Assembly (NCBI GenBank): GCA_910575165.1
Contig: CAJTDS010000012.1
Coordinates: forward strand, 37,898-81,891
Reading direction: 5' to 3'
DNA from: Eggerthellaceae bacterium
Lineage (GTDB): Bacteria; Actinomycetota; Coriobacteriia; Coriobacteriales; Eggerthellaceae
Length of the DNA: 43,994 nt
Part shown: positions 35,230 to 43,870 of the stretch, one piece after another
How positions within the stretch are numbered: position 1 is the stretch's first letter
Layout: each line of letters begins with the position of its first letter
Notes under the pieces: model-generated
What the model saw: the letters and a program-made list of their open reading frames with translations, nothing else
What the model was told of the DNA's origin: nothing
Databases searched by the model: none
Translations under genes and position numbers: made by a program

Positions 35230-35289
35230 AGCCCGCACAATCGGCATGTTCGTGCAGAAAAACTCACGAACATGCCGATTGTGCGGGCT
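35230..35289. repeat. Perfect 25-bp hairpin between kinase and ABC genes
   Basis: Bases 35230-35254 are the exact reverse complement of 35265-35289 with a ten-base loop. It lies in the 335-base gap between the kinase and the transporter; the same gap holds two copies of GCACGCAAAGCCCGC (35191 and 35222) and then a degenerate GCGAAGCGG-type repeat to about 35415. No T tract follows, so it may be a REP-like palindrome, or an RNA stem that separates expression of RS from AB. Confidence 0.8.
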
Positions 35290-35514
35290 CGTCGGTAGCG
35301 AAGTGGCGGTGCGTCGAGCGAGAAGCGGCGAAACGGCGGTGCGTCAAGTGCGAAGCGGTGGCACGCCGAGCGCGGTGGCGAAGCAGCGCGGCGGCGAAGC
35401 AGTGGCGAAGCGCGTGACACTTACGTAAGATAACTGTAAGCGGAATCGATGGATGGCCAGCACTGCCTTCCATAGTATGCGTTGGGTAACGGAAACCCAA
35501 CCGAAAGGATCACC

Positions 35515-36579
35515 ATGGCCGACGCTCTCGCCTTCCACGCCTTCGATTTAGGCCAGGTCATACCCCCTGTACCCCGCGTCGCCCCCCTTGCGGGCACCGG
35601 GCGAGCGGTGCATACGACAGCATGCGCAGCCGCGCACGTTGAAAAGCCGGCTGCCCACGAGACGGCCGCACCCGACAGCGCGAAACCCGCGGTCGCAGCT
35701 GCCTCGCAACCCGCTGCGCCTACCGGGTCGCCCGTCCATGCCGCCCCGCCCGCCGGCGCCCCCGTTGCCGCCCATGCCAGCTCGGCCGACTTGGGGCGCG
35801 TGCGCGGCGACGGCCATTGCGCCCTTTCCGTCCGCCAGATCACCAAGGTATACGGGCGCAAGGACTTCACCACCAAGGCCCTGGACGGCGTGAGCTTCTC
35901 CGTTGACGACGGCGAGTTCGTGGGCATCATGGGCGCGTCGGGGTCGGGCAAGAGCACGCTGCTGAACTGCATCGCCACCATCGACCGGCCCACCAGCGGC
36001 CAGGTGCTGGTGGGCGGCAAAGAGGTCTCCGCCATGAGCAACCGCGCCTTGGCGAAGTTCCGCCGCGACGATTTGGGCTTCATCTTCCAGGACTCCAACC
36101 TGCTGAACACGCTCACCGGCTTCGAGAACATAGCGCTGGCCCTTACCATCAAGCACGACTCGCCGCGCCAGATTCCCGCCCGCGTGGAGGAGATGGCCCG
36201 CACGCTGGGGGTTGGGGAGGTGCTTGGCAAGTACCCCTACCAGATGTCCGGCGGACAGCGCCAGCGCATCGCCGCCGCTCGCGCCATGGTGGCCGACCCG
36301 CGCCTGGTGCTGGCCGACGAGCCCACCGGCGCCTTGGATTCCCGCAGCGCCGCCGTCATGCTGGAAGTCATGGAGATGATGAACTCCCAGCTGGGGGCCA
36401 CTATCCTCATGGTCACCCACGACGCCTTCGCCGCCTCGTTCACCAATCGCATCCTGTTCTTGCAGAACGGGCGCATCTTCAGCGAGCTGCATAGGGGAAC
36501 CGACACCCGCGAGCAGTTCTTCGCACGCATTCTGGAAGTGGTGGCCTTCCTGGGTGGGGAGGCGAACCATGCTGGTTAA
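35515..36579 (+). CDS. ABC transporter ATPase, BceA/MacB-like, with long N-terminal extension
   Basis: A 354-residue ATPase. ATG 35515 follows AAAGGA; the open frame starts at 35482 without a site. An Ala/Pro-rich extension of about 100 residues precedes the ABC domain, which begins near LSVRQITKVYGRKD. Walker A GASGSGKS is at 140-147, signature MSGGQRQRIAAARA and Walker B LVLADEPTGALDS follow. Usual BceA proteins have about 250 residues, so the extension is unusual. It overlaps the permease by 11 bases. With the permease it likely protects the cell from a cell-wall-targeting peptide or frees its lipid target. Confidence 0.94.
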   Translation: MADALAFHAFDLGQVIPPVPRVAPLAGTGRAVHTTACAAAHVEKPAAHETAAPDSAKPAVAAASQPAAPTGSPVHAAPPAGAPVAAHASSADLGRVRGDGHCALSVRQITKVYGRKDFTTKALDGVSFSVDDGEFVGIMGASGSGKSTLLNCIATIDRPTSGQVLVGGKEVSAMSNRALAKFRRDDLGFIFQDSNLLNTLTGFENIALALTIKHDSPRQIPARVEEMARTLGVGEVLGKYPYQMSGGQRQRIAAARAMVADPRLVLADEPTGALDSRSAAVMLEVMEMMNSQLGATILMVTHDAFAASFTNRILFLQNGRIFSELHRGTDTREQFFARILEVVAFLGGEANHAG

Positions 36580-38788
36580 GCTGGCGCTGCGCAACATCCG
36601 CCGGTCGTTGCGCGACTATTCCATCTACTTCGTCACGCTCACCATAGGCGTGGCTATCTTCTACGCGTTCAACTCCATCGAAAGCCAGCAGGTGATCTTC
36701 GACCTGCACTCCTCAGCCGACGAGCAGATGTTCGAGTTCTGTCAGCAGATCATCAGCATGTTCTCCGGGGTAATCGCCTGCGTGCTGGGATTCCTGGTCA
36801 TCTACGCGAACCGTTTCCTCATCAAACGGCGGAAGAAGGAGTTCGGCACCTACCTGTTGCTGGGCATGCGCTCTGTCGGCGTGTCGGGCATCGTGCTCAT
36901 GGAGACGCTGCTGGTGGGCGTGGGGGCGCTGGCACTGGGCCTGCTGCTGGGGTTCCTGCTGTCCCAGGCGCTTTCCTTCGTGACGGCGCTGCTGTTTCAG
37001 GTGCAAATCGCGGACTACCAGTTCGTATTCTCGCCCGACGCCTGCCTGCTGACGCTGGGGTGCTTCGCCATTATCTTCGCGATCGTGGCGCTGTTCAACA
37101 CGTTCTCGGTGAACCGCTACAAGCTGATTGACCTGCTCAATGCCGAGAAGCGCAACGAGCGCGGCGGCGTGCGCAACCCGGTGGTGTGTCTTTTGGCCTT
37201 CGTGGTTTCCATCGGCTGTTTGGTGTACGCCTACCAGCAGCTGGCCGAGAACGGGCTGGTGATGCTGGACGATCCGCAGTTCGCGCGGGCGACGGTGTTC
37301 ATGCTGGTGGGGTCGCTGCTGTTCTTCTGGTCGCTGGCCGGGTTCATCATCGCGGTCATCACGCGGATGCGCGGCGTGTACCTGCGGGGGCTTACGGTGT
37401 TCTCGGTGCGGCAGGTGGCTTCGCGCATCAACACGGCGTTTCTGTCGCTGTGGGCCGTGTGCGTGCTGCTGTTCTTCAGCATCACCACGTTCTCCTGCGG
37501 CATGGGGCTGGTGCAGGTGTTCGCCGACGACGTGGAGCGCTCGGCGCCGTTCAGCGTAACCGCCACCGCCGACGTGTACTACGCCAGCTACAAGGAGCTG
37601 GTGTCGCCGCATTCCGCCACCCACGACGAGCGCGCGGTGGCCATGGCCGAGCAGTACCCCGCCGCTTACGAGTCGGGCATGGCCCACGATTGGAACATCT
37701 CCTCCGATCTGCGCGAGCGCTGCGGCGCGGAATGGGACGAGGTAGTGGCGGCGTCGGCCGACATCAACGAGTGGGAAGCCGTTGGCACCCCCTACAGCGA
37801 GCTGTACAACCAGCTGCTGAGCGTGCGGCCCGACCTGGGGGACTTGGCGAACATGGACGGCTTCCCCAGCGGCAGCACCAACGTACTGGTTTCGGGGCTC
37901 AGCCAGACAAACGACGTGCTGGCCCTGCTGGGAAAGGACCCGATTGCGCTTGACGAGGGCAGCTTCGCCATCGTGAACAACTTCGCCGGCACCCAGGATT
38001 GCGCCCAGGCCATCGTCGATAACGGCCTTGAGCTGATCTTCGGCGACACGACGCTTGCGGCTACGGGCCCGGTGGTGGACGCGCAGCTGTTCGACACTTC
38101 CATGGCCGGCACCATCCTGTGGATCGTGGTGCCCGACTTCGTAATCGACGATTTCCAAGCTCAGGGTGCTATTCCCAACCGCTGCTACATGAACGCCGAC
38201 TACGTGCCGGACCTGGAGGACGGCGACGAGCGATTCGACAGCATGATCAAGCGCGCCGGGGTGATGGACGCGTTCTCCCAGGCCGAGACCAGCGACGACA
38301 GCCTGGAGGTTTCCCACGACGCCAACAACTCCGGGTCCGAAACGGACGACGGGTGGCCGGTCACCTCGTTTGTCAGCCAGTCCACCACAGTGGCCGCAAA
38401 CAACGGTTTGCGTATGGCCATCATCTACCTGGCGCTGTACATCGGCTTCGTGTTCCTCATGGCTACGGCCACCATCCTGGCCATCCAGCGCCTGTCCGAC
38501 ACGGCCGACTCGCTGCCGAGCTACCGCACGCTTTCGCAGCTGGGATGCGACCAGCGTATGGTGAGCCGGTCGGTGCTGGCGCAGACGCTGGTGTACTTCC
38601 TGGTGCCGCTGGGACTGGCGGCGTGCCATTCCGCCTGCGCGGTGAGCGTGCTGAACCACACGTTCTTCGAGCCGCTGGGGCTGCCGGTGGCCGGCCCCAT
38701 CGCCCTGGCAGCGGGCCTGGTGGTTGTGGTCTACGGCCTGTACATGCTGCTCACCTACGCCATGAGCCGCTCCATGGCCCGAAGCTAG
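36569..38788 (+). CDS. FtsX-family ABC permease (BceB-like)
   Basis: A 739-residue permease starting MLVKLALRNIRRSLRDYSIYF. It shows the Bce layout: about ten helices, with a large extracytoplasmic domain (~310-590) between the seventh and eighth that in homologues binds the peptide or its lipid complex. The final helices carry the FtsX fold. It overlaps the ATPase gene and ends the module. A hairpin (38860-38884, GCCGCAGGT arms) lies after it, without a T tract. The peptide recognised is unknown. Confidence 0.93.
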   Translation: MLVKLALRNIRRSLRDYSIYFVTLTIGVAIFYAFNSIESQQVIFDLHSSADEQMFEFCQQIISMFSGVIACVLGFLVIYANRFLIKRRKKEFGTYLLLGMRSVGVSGIVLMETLLVGVGALALGLLLGFLLSQALSFVTALLFQVQIADYQFVFSPDACLLTLGCFAIIFAIVALFNTFSVNRYKLIDLLNAEKRNERGGVRNPVVCLLAFVVSIGCLVYAYQQLAENGLVMLDDPQFARATVFMLVGSLLFFWSLAGFIIAVITRMRGVYLRGLTVFSVRQVASRINTAFLSLWAVCVLLFFSITTFSCGMGLVQVFADDVERSAPFSVTATADVYYASYKELVSPHSATHDERAVAMAEQYPAAYESGMAHDWNISSDLRERCGAEWDEVVAASADINEWEAVGTPYSELYNQLLSVRPDLGDLANMDGFPSGSTNVLVSGLSQTNDVLALLGKDPIALDEGSFAIVNNFAGTQDCAQAIVDNGLELIFGDTTLAATGPVVDAQLFDTSMAGTILWIVVPDFVIDDFQAQGAIPNRCYMNADYVPDLEDGDERFDSMIKRAGVMDAFSQAETSDDSLEVSHDANNSGSETDDGWPVTSFVSQSTTVAANNGLRMAIIYLALYIGFVFLMATATILAIQRLSDTADSLPSYRTLSQLGCDQRMVSRSVLAQTLVYFLVPLGLAACHSACAVSVLNHTFFEPLGLPVAGPIALAAGLVVVVYGLYMLLTYAMSRSMARS

Positions 38789-39158
38789 TGCCGGGGCCGC
38801 CCCCGCCCGGCCGCGTGTGCGCAAGAGCCCGCAAGCGGCCGGGTGCCCAGGCGCGAGGAGCCGCAGGTGCGAGAAACCTGCGGCGCGAGGTGGCGGCTGG
38901 TATCCTCCAGTCGCCGTCGCCGAGAACCATCGCCTAACGTCGCGCGCGGGGCAGCGGCGATTGGACGGGGAGGGCATGCGTGCAAGCAAGCCCTCCCCCG
39001 CTTCGAGACCGCCCTCTTCCTGCCCCACTGCCATCCTCCTCCCCCTCCCGGCGCCGCCCTCTTCCTGCCCCACCGCCACTCTCTTCCCTATTCGATGCCA
39101 ACCTCTCCGCCCCCCGCCGCCGTCTTGCCGTCCTAGCGCCATCCTCTTCCAGACTCGG

Positions 39159-39333
39159 TGTAACGGAAGACGTTTATGGCAAGCCGGCTTCGCCCCATGT
39201 AACGGAAGACGTTTATGGCAATCGAAACCTGCCATAAACGTCTTCCGTTACAGAAAATCGCACATAACCGTTCTTCGTTACACCGATTTTTGCCACAAAC
39301 GTCTTTCGTTACACGAGAGGCTCTTTCGTTACA
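39159..39333. repeat. Array of 23-bp TGTAACG...TTTATGGCA units, cluster 1
   Basis: Five full units (39159, 39198 forward; 39230, 39260, 39291 reverse) and a partial one (39321). Consensus: TGTAACGgAAGA then CGTTTATGGCA, whose centre is itself inverted (AACG-N5-CGTT). Most units repeat every ~31 bases. Units 2 and 3 form a perfect 23-bp inverted repeat with a nine-base loop. Bases 39198-39313, read in reverse, align along their whole length with cluster 2 (41352-41467). The last unit touches the end of the DUF559-type gene. Confidence 0.92.
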
Positions 39334-40381
39334 CAGAGGGCGGCCACACACCCGATTGCCCCTGTCTCACGGCCCCCTCTCGCTGAGTGGAAAGAGAGCT
39401 GCGTGCAACCAACGTCTCCCACAGAGCGCGCTGTTCAGGGGCGAAGTTCTTCGCTCCACGACTCGGAGCCGTCCCCAAATGCGATTCGAGCATTCGCGCA
39501 AATCGGCAAAACTCCCCGTAGTCGAACAGCTGCCGCGTTGTCAGGGTTAGCACGGTATAGCCCATAGACGTCAGAACGTTCTTTCGCATAGCATCTCTAG
39601 CAATCCGCTCGGATCCCACATGCTCCTGCTTGCTGTCGTATTCCACGATCAAGCGCTGCTGCGGCCAGAGCAGGTCGGCTTCGAAGTAGCGGCTGTTCGT
39701 CACGGGCCGGACCTCGGCCGGGATATCGATTCGTTCGTTAAGCTGAGGGACGCTCGTATTCCGACCGCCGTAGGTCCGCGGAAGAGCGAAAAGCATGTAC
39801 GCCGCCGTCTCCATGGGTGAACGCGAAGACGGAACCGTGTAGCGGCATGCCTTCAGCGCAACTTTTCGCCCGTAGACGCCCTTCGCCTGCTCTCCATAGC
39901 ATGCCAGCGACTCCGGCGTAGCAAGCGGCCAGGCAGCCGCCATTCCTTTCTCCTGGCGCGAATCCTTCCGGTAACGACCGCAGAGCTCCGTTCCCAGCTC
40001 GACAGCCCTAGCAAGCGACAACTTCTGAGATAGTTGCACAAAGCATAGCTCCGGAGATGCGACCCAAGCGCCACTTGCGATGCGCACGAATGACCCTGGA
40101 GGATATGAGGCAGCTCCGACATGGGGCACAATGCACGCCCTACGGACACGCGCAGCACTCGTTCCGACAAGTACATGCAGGCTGCCCGTGAAAACACAGG
40201 GAAACAGGTCCGCAACCTCCTGCGCTTCGACGGGTGACGGCTTGCTTCCGCCCTGCAAGTCGCAGACACGAAGCTGCGGCGTCCCGCATTGCCGCAACTC
40301 GGCGAGGGCTGCTGCAACAACCGACTCAGGTGCGCGGCGCCAAAACTCAAGGGCTGATTGATGCGAAACCACCAAAGCCAT
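39329..40381 (-). CDS. DUF559-type (Vsr-like fold) protein, function unknown
   Basis: A 350-residue protein. ATG 40381 follows GAGGAGG; the open frame to 40624 lacks support. The N-terminal two thirds (MALVVSHQSALEFWRRA) resembles the AbiEi-like head seen on similar proteins in this group. The C-terminal ~120 residues look like DUF559, a PD-(D/E)xK relative: FEADLLW with Asp236, LIVEYDSKQEH with Glu247 and Asp249, then ARDAMRKNVLTSMGYTVLTL. A nuclease or DNA-binding role is inferred only. It is the one gene enclosed by the two inverted 116-bp elements. Confidence 0.8.
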   Translation of the reverse strand: MALVVSHQSALEFWRRAPESVVAAALAELRQCGTPQLRVCDLQGGSKPSPVEAQEVADLFPCVFTGSLHVLVGTSAARVRRACIVPHVGAASYPPGSFVRIASGAWVASPELCFVQLSQKLSLARAVELGTELCGRYRKDSRQEKGMAAAWPLATPESLACYGEQAKGVYGRKVALKACRYTVPSSRSPMETAAYMLFALPRTYGGRNTSVPQLNERIDIPAEVRPVTNSRYFEADLLWPQQRLIVEYDSKQEHVGSERIARDAMRKNVLTSMGYTVLTLTTRQLFDYGEFCRFARMLESHLGTAPSRGAKNFAPEQRALWETLVARSSLSTQREGAVRQGQSGVWPPSV

Positions 40382-41351
40382 GGGCCCTCCTCTCCACCAC
40401 GGACCGACCGACAAACGCCGGCTGTCCTCAATCACATCGAAGGGCCTCGGAGCCGAAGGCTTTGACCCAACGGTCTTGCAGGTTCGGACACCCTCCTCCT
40501 GGTGTAAGCAAGCCTGGGGGAACTGCTGCCCTTTGAAGGGGGTCAGAACTATACCACAGGTGAATAATGGGGATATTGGTACGTCTGAGCTGGGAATGCT
40601 ATAGTTTGTTGCACCAATCCTCATGTACGCTCTGCCGAATCGTGCGAGCTTCTTGCATGACCGAACATCGTTTCCGTCAGAGATGTTGCAAGAATCTATC
40701 GTCGCTGATGAAATTCATAACGCTTTCGAAAGGGTCTGCGGAATTCGGAAGCGGTTGCGCAAAGCAGAGCCGCACCGTTTCCCGTTCTGTGGGCCGAAAG
40801 GCCGTCCAACAATCACAGCATCTCCACCTTTGCCAATCAAGCAGCGGTACTTTTCCACCGAAAGACGCACCTTTGCGACAGGCAATTCGTAGTGGTCGAG
40901 AGCTAACGCTCCGCAGCGAGCTCGCCATAGAACACATCGGCGCACTTGGAACACCTCGAAGCCCCCGGAGCACCTCCGCGCCCAACGCGGCAGGCAGCCA
41001 ACGCGCCCAGCGGTGTCGGCCTATGAGCCCTGAAGGCCGGAGCCCGCCGGCAAGTTCGTCCTGAAACGTACCGGCGCTCCCGGAGCACCTCCGCGCCTAA
41101 CGCGGCAGACAGCCAACGCTCCCGGCGCCGCCGGCCAATGCGCCCAGCGCCGCCGACCAATGCGCCCACCGGTACCGACCTATGCGCCCACCGGTGCCGG
41201 CTAACGCGCCCGCCTGCCGACCGGCGCGCCCACCGGTGCCGGCCTATGCGCCCACCTGCTGAACTTAAGCAGCGCCTCAAAACGAAAACGCAGACCGCCT
41301 CGCGCCCGTCCCACTCGCCCGCCCACTCGCCCACCCCTGCGCCCACCCCGA
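40382..41351. other. Long region of degenerate repeats, no convincing gene
   Basis: No frame has a credible start and homology. A 49-base segment at 40964-41012 recurs at 41079-41127 with four mismatches. From 41138 to 41257 a ~22-base unit (ATGCGCCCACCGGTGCCG core) repeats about five times with drift. Short frames on both strands near 40623-40985 show no recognisable family and may be decayed sequence. Confidence 0.6.
41138..41257. repeat. Degenerate ~22-bp tandem repeat
   Basis: About five drifting units of CGCCCACCGGTGCCGGCCTA type, GC-rich, downstream of the DUF559-type gene's 5' side. Confidence 0.65.
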
Positions 41352-41467
41352 TGTAACGAAAGACGTTTATGTCAAAAAGCACTGTAACGAGTGACGGTTA
41401 TGCACGATTTTCTGTAACGAACGACGTTTATGGCAGGTTTCGGCTGCCATAAACGTCATCGGTTACA
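41352..41467. repeat. Array of 23-bp TGTAACG units, cluster 2
   Basis: Three forward units (41352, 41383, 41413) and one reverse (41445), separated by 7-9 bases. The last two form an inverted repeat around GGTTTCGGC. The 116 bases match the reverse complement of 39198-39313, including spacers such as GATTTTC and GGTTTCG, so the two clusters are copies of one element in opposite orientation about 2 kb apart. Confidence 0.92.
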
Positions 41468-41678
41468 TGCGCAGGCCGAGGGGGCGAGAGGCAGGCCGAG
41501 GGACAGGGGCGGGGGGCGAAGGGAGGGGCAGGCGAAAAAGTGAAGGGAGAGGGGGCCGAAGGGGCTGGGCGGGCACGGCGGTGACAGGAAGGAGCAGGGC
41601 GCGGAAGAGGGGACGCGACCAACGTGCCCGATGGAGGGCATCCCGCCCGACGAGGGGCAACGGTCTGATAGTTTTCTC

Positions 41679-41707
41679 TTGACAGCTTTCGGGGGTTCCG
41701 ATAACCT
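41679..41707 (+). promoter_or_regulatory. Promoter of tRNA-Phe
   Basis: TTGACA at 41679-41684, a 17-base spacer and TAACCT at 41702-41707, about 40 bases upstream of the tRNA. Confidence 0.75.
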
Positions 41708-41746
41708 ATACGGACGCAAACGTGCTTCTTGCGCGGGTGCCTGAAT

Positions 41747-41822
41747 GGTCGGGTAGCTCAGTTGGTAGAGCAGCGGACTGAAAATCCGCGTGCCGAGGGT
41801 TCAAGTCCCCCTCCGACCACCA
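41747..41822 (+). tRNA. tRNA-Phe (GAA)
   Basis: Acceptor GGTCGGG pairs with TCCGACC; the anticodon loop CTGAAAATC gives GAA; T loop GGTTCAAGTCC; discriminator A and encoded CCA end at 41822. Confidence 0.97.
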
Positions 41823-41831
41823 CGAACTCGA

Positions 41832-41856
41832 AAGCCTCCAGGTTTGGGGGCTTTTT
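41832..41856 (+). terminator. Terminator after tRNA-Phe
   Basis: AAGCCTCC pairs with GGGGGCTT (one G-T) around a six-base loop, ending in a run of T, ten bases after the tRNA. Confidence 0.88.
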
Positions 41857-42155
41857 CATTATGCGGAAAGCCTTCCCCGCAGATCTCATATCGGAAGCTT
41901 TCTTTTGCACAAATAACGTCTGCTACAGCCTTACATCGAACGATGCCTTTACCAGCTGTCGCCACATGCGAAAAACGCCGTTGCGAACGGAGCGCATGCT
42001 ACGGAACGCTTCTACCAAAAACCACGGCGAAGACTCTGTCGGCACATTCTCACAAGGCAAAAGAATATCCCCCGAAGTTTGCATGCACAGCAGAGGCCCG
42101 GGGGATTTCACATCATTTATAATAGCACGCACTCTTGGGGAAACGAGGAATCTTC
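41857..42155 (+). promoter_or_regulatory. Spacer with candidate promoter of the ATPase/STAS-like gene
   Basis: No gene seen. TATAAT at 42117-42122 is a likely -10 about 33 bases before the ATG at 42156; no clear -35. The rest shows no structure I can support. Confidence 0.45.
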
Positions 42156-43418
42156 ATGGATGGTTCAGCAAAGCGTAACCGGCAGCCCCATATCAATATT
42201 ACGCTCGACCTGCGCCTTAAAGGTGCACCGTTGTTCTTCGCAGAGAAAATTTCCCGGGGCCTTGCGCAGGGTATCACCACTTTCAAGCTTCGCGTTAAGA
42301 GCGAAGGCGAGGCGTGCTTTCCGAACATATGCACGCCGATTGCAGGAATGATTGATTACTTTACCCTGGAACGAGGATGCACGTTCATCCCGTCGAAAAG
42401 CTGGCAAAGCAATCAGCTGCTTGCCCACTCTGGCATTCTTCACCCCTATAGTTACAATTCCCTATCCAGCCCCACCACCTACCTCAATAAAGTATGGAAG
42501 TTTACTCGTAGCGACCATTTCGAAGTCGTCAACGGAATAATCGATTCCGTTCGTAGGACCGCCGTACTGCCTTCTGGTGTTGCTCATGGGCTTGAGCTGG
42601 CTCTAAACGAAGTTACGGACAACATCCTCTATCACTCCCTACGTGAGGCTAATTCCCCAGACGCCGTAGGCTATGTGATGGTTCAATACCACAAAACGAA
42701 CCAGCGGATAGCTGTCGCTGTGTTCGATCTTGGACAGGGCATCCCATCATCTCTTGCCTCAGGAAAGATGACCTTCGACAGCAAGGAAAGCGCGCTAGAA
42801 GCAGCAGTTCGGAAAGGCGTTGGGGACGGAACGGGAGGGGGAAACGGCCTCTGGATGATGGAGCGCATTGTTAGCAGCTCCCATGGGTCGTTCGAACTTA
42901 CATCGGACGGCGCGCGCTTTGCGTGCCGGCACCATTCCGATTGCGAGAAACCGAAAGCGTCGGTATCATCCGTCAGCCAGATTAGGGACGGAACCACCCT
43001 GGTCGACTTTCAGCTACACATCGACAGGCCTCTCGACCTCGTACTCGCGCTCGGCGCAGCACATACCAACCTTTGGCTAGAAGACCACTCCGTCGATGCG
43101 ACGCACATTGGAAGCGCTGCAGAAGCATTGCTGGTTTCGGTATCGGATGAATCACGCGGATGCGCAAGCCGTTATGAGGCCCAGTTCTTCGCAACCATGG
43201 TCGGCAACCTTATGGAGGAGGCCCCAGGCCTTTGCGTCCTGGATTTTAGCGGTGTAGAGACCGTAAGCGCCTCGTTTGCCGACGAGCTGCTTGTCCGACT
43301 AATTCGACGCTTCGGCATTGTCTCCGTCATCCAGCGAATCGCTTTCCGAAATCTTTCCTCGATCAACGCCGCCATCTTCAACCAGTGCTTCGAAGGACGC
43401 CTTCCACGCAATCCGTAA
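42156..43418 (+). CDS. GHKL ATPase fused to STAS-like (DUF4325) domain
   Basis: A 420-residue cytoplasmic protein. ATG 42156 follows GAGGA six bases upstream. The middle carries a histidine-kinase-type ATPase: N box LALNEVTDNILYH (Asn151, Asn155), G1 DLGQGIP (Asp191), and a Gly-rich lid GVGDGTGGGNGL. The C-terminal ~85 residues read LCVLDFSGVETVSASFADELLV, the DUF4325 STAS-like fold. The N-terminal 110 residues match no domain I know. No phospho-acceptor His is evident. An anti-sigma-kinase/antagonist pair in one chain is suggested by analogy with SpoIIAB/SpoIIAA; partner unknown. Confidence 0.85.
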   Translation: MDGSAKRNRQPHINITLDLRLKGAPLFFAEKISRGLAQGITTFKLRVKSEGEACFPNICTPIAGMIDYFTLERGCTFIPSKSWQSNQLLAHSGILHPYSYNSLSSPTTYLNKVWKFTRSDHFEVVNGIIDSVRRTAVLPSGVAHGLELALNEVTDNILYHSLREANSPDAVGYVMVQYHKTNQRIAVAVFDLGQGIPSSLASGKMTFDSKESALEAAVRKGVGDGTGGGNGLWMMERIVSSSHGSFELTSDGARFACRHHSDCEKPKASVSSVSQIRDGTTLVDFQLHIDRPLDLVLALGAAHTNLWLEDHSVDATHIGSAAEALLVSVSDESRGCASRYEAQFFATMVGNLMEEAPGLCVLDFSGVETVSASFADELLVRLIRRFGIVSVIQRIAFRNLSSINAAIFNQCFEGRLPRNP

Positions 43419-43570
43419 ACCACCCAAAAACCAGTTGAACCCTGACGGCGGAGCGATCAGCGTTCAACTCGCCTAGCGCCGCCTTAGCGATGCCGTACAA
43501 TGGAATGCGTGGGGCGCGATCAAGCAAAGAGCCAACGTGACAGCTTCTTACTCAAGAAACGGCGGCAAGC

Positions 43571-43804
43571 ATGAACGACTTCTTCAAAGAGCATGAAACG
43601 GCGGGCTACGTCCTTAAGGGCGTGGGGTCGGCCACGGCGGGCGTTGTGGTGGGATTTGCGATCATCTGCCTGCTGCGATTCTTCGGGTTGGTGCCCGGCA
43701 GCCCCGAGGACGTGCGCACTACCGTCTGTCTGCTAGGACTGTTGTGGCTGGCCATGGTGGTTATGCGCTTGTACATGGGCCTCAGTGGAAAGTGGCGAGA
43801 GTAG
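43571..43804 (+). CDS. Small two-helix membrane protein, unknown function
   Basis: A 77-residue protein. Helices lie at ~17-40 (GSATAGVVVGFAIICLLRFF) and ~51-70 (TTVCLLGLLWLAMVVMRLYM), joined by a short Pro/Glu-containing loop. No strong ribosome site precedes ATG 43571; TACAAT at 43496 could be a distant -10. No family recognised. Confidence 0.55.
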   Translation: MNDFFKEHETAGYVLKGVGSATAGVVVGFAIICLLRFFGLVPGSPEDVRTTVCLLGLLWLAMVVMRLYMGLSGKWRE

Positions 43805-43870
43805 CGGCTGAAAGCAGTGGAGAAGCGACACACAGAGGAAGCGGCGCAGAAGGACCCCGCGGGCTATAAG

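Noticed and set aside
33192-38788. Part of a lantibiotic biosynthesis cluster
   Set aside because: Only regulator, kinase, ATPase and permease are present; no precursor or modification enzyme nearby.
36713-39235. 840-codon minus-strand frame
   Set aside because: Antisense of the FtsX-type permease; His/Gln/Arg-rich with no family.
40567-41064. 165-codon plus-strand frame
   Set aside because: No family, Ser/Arg/Cys-rich, spans degenerate repeats, no ribosome site.
39159-41467. CRISPR array
   Set aside because: Units are inverted relative to each other, spacers are only 7-16 bases and are themselves conserved between clusters, and no cas genes are present.
41747-41822. tRNA-Phe as an integration (att) site
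   Set aside because: No second copy of the tRNA 3' end and no adjacent integrase in the window; the recombinase at 827 is tied to hsdS.
41729-42178. 149-codon frame running through tRNA-Phe
   Set aside because: It contains the tRNA gene and its terminator; no homology.
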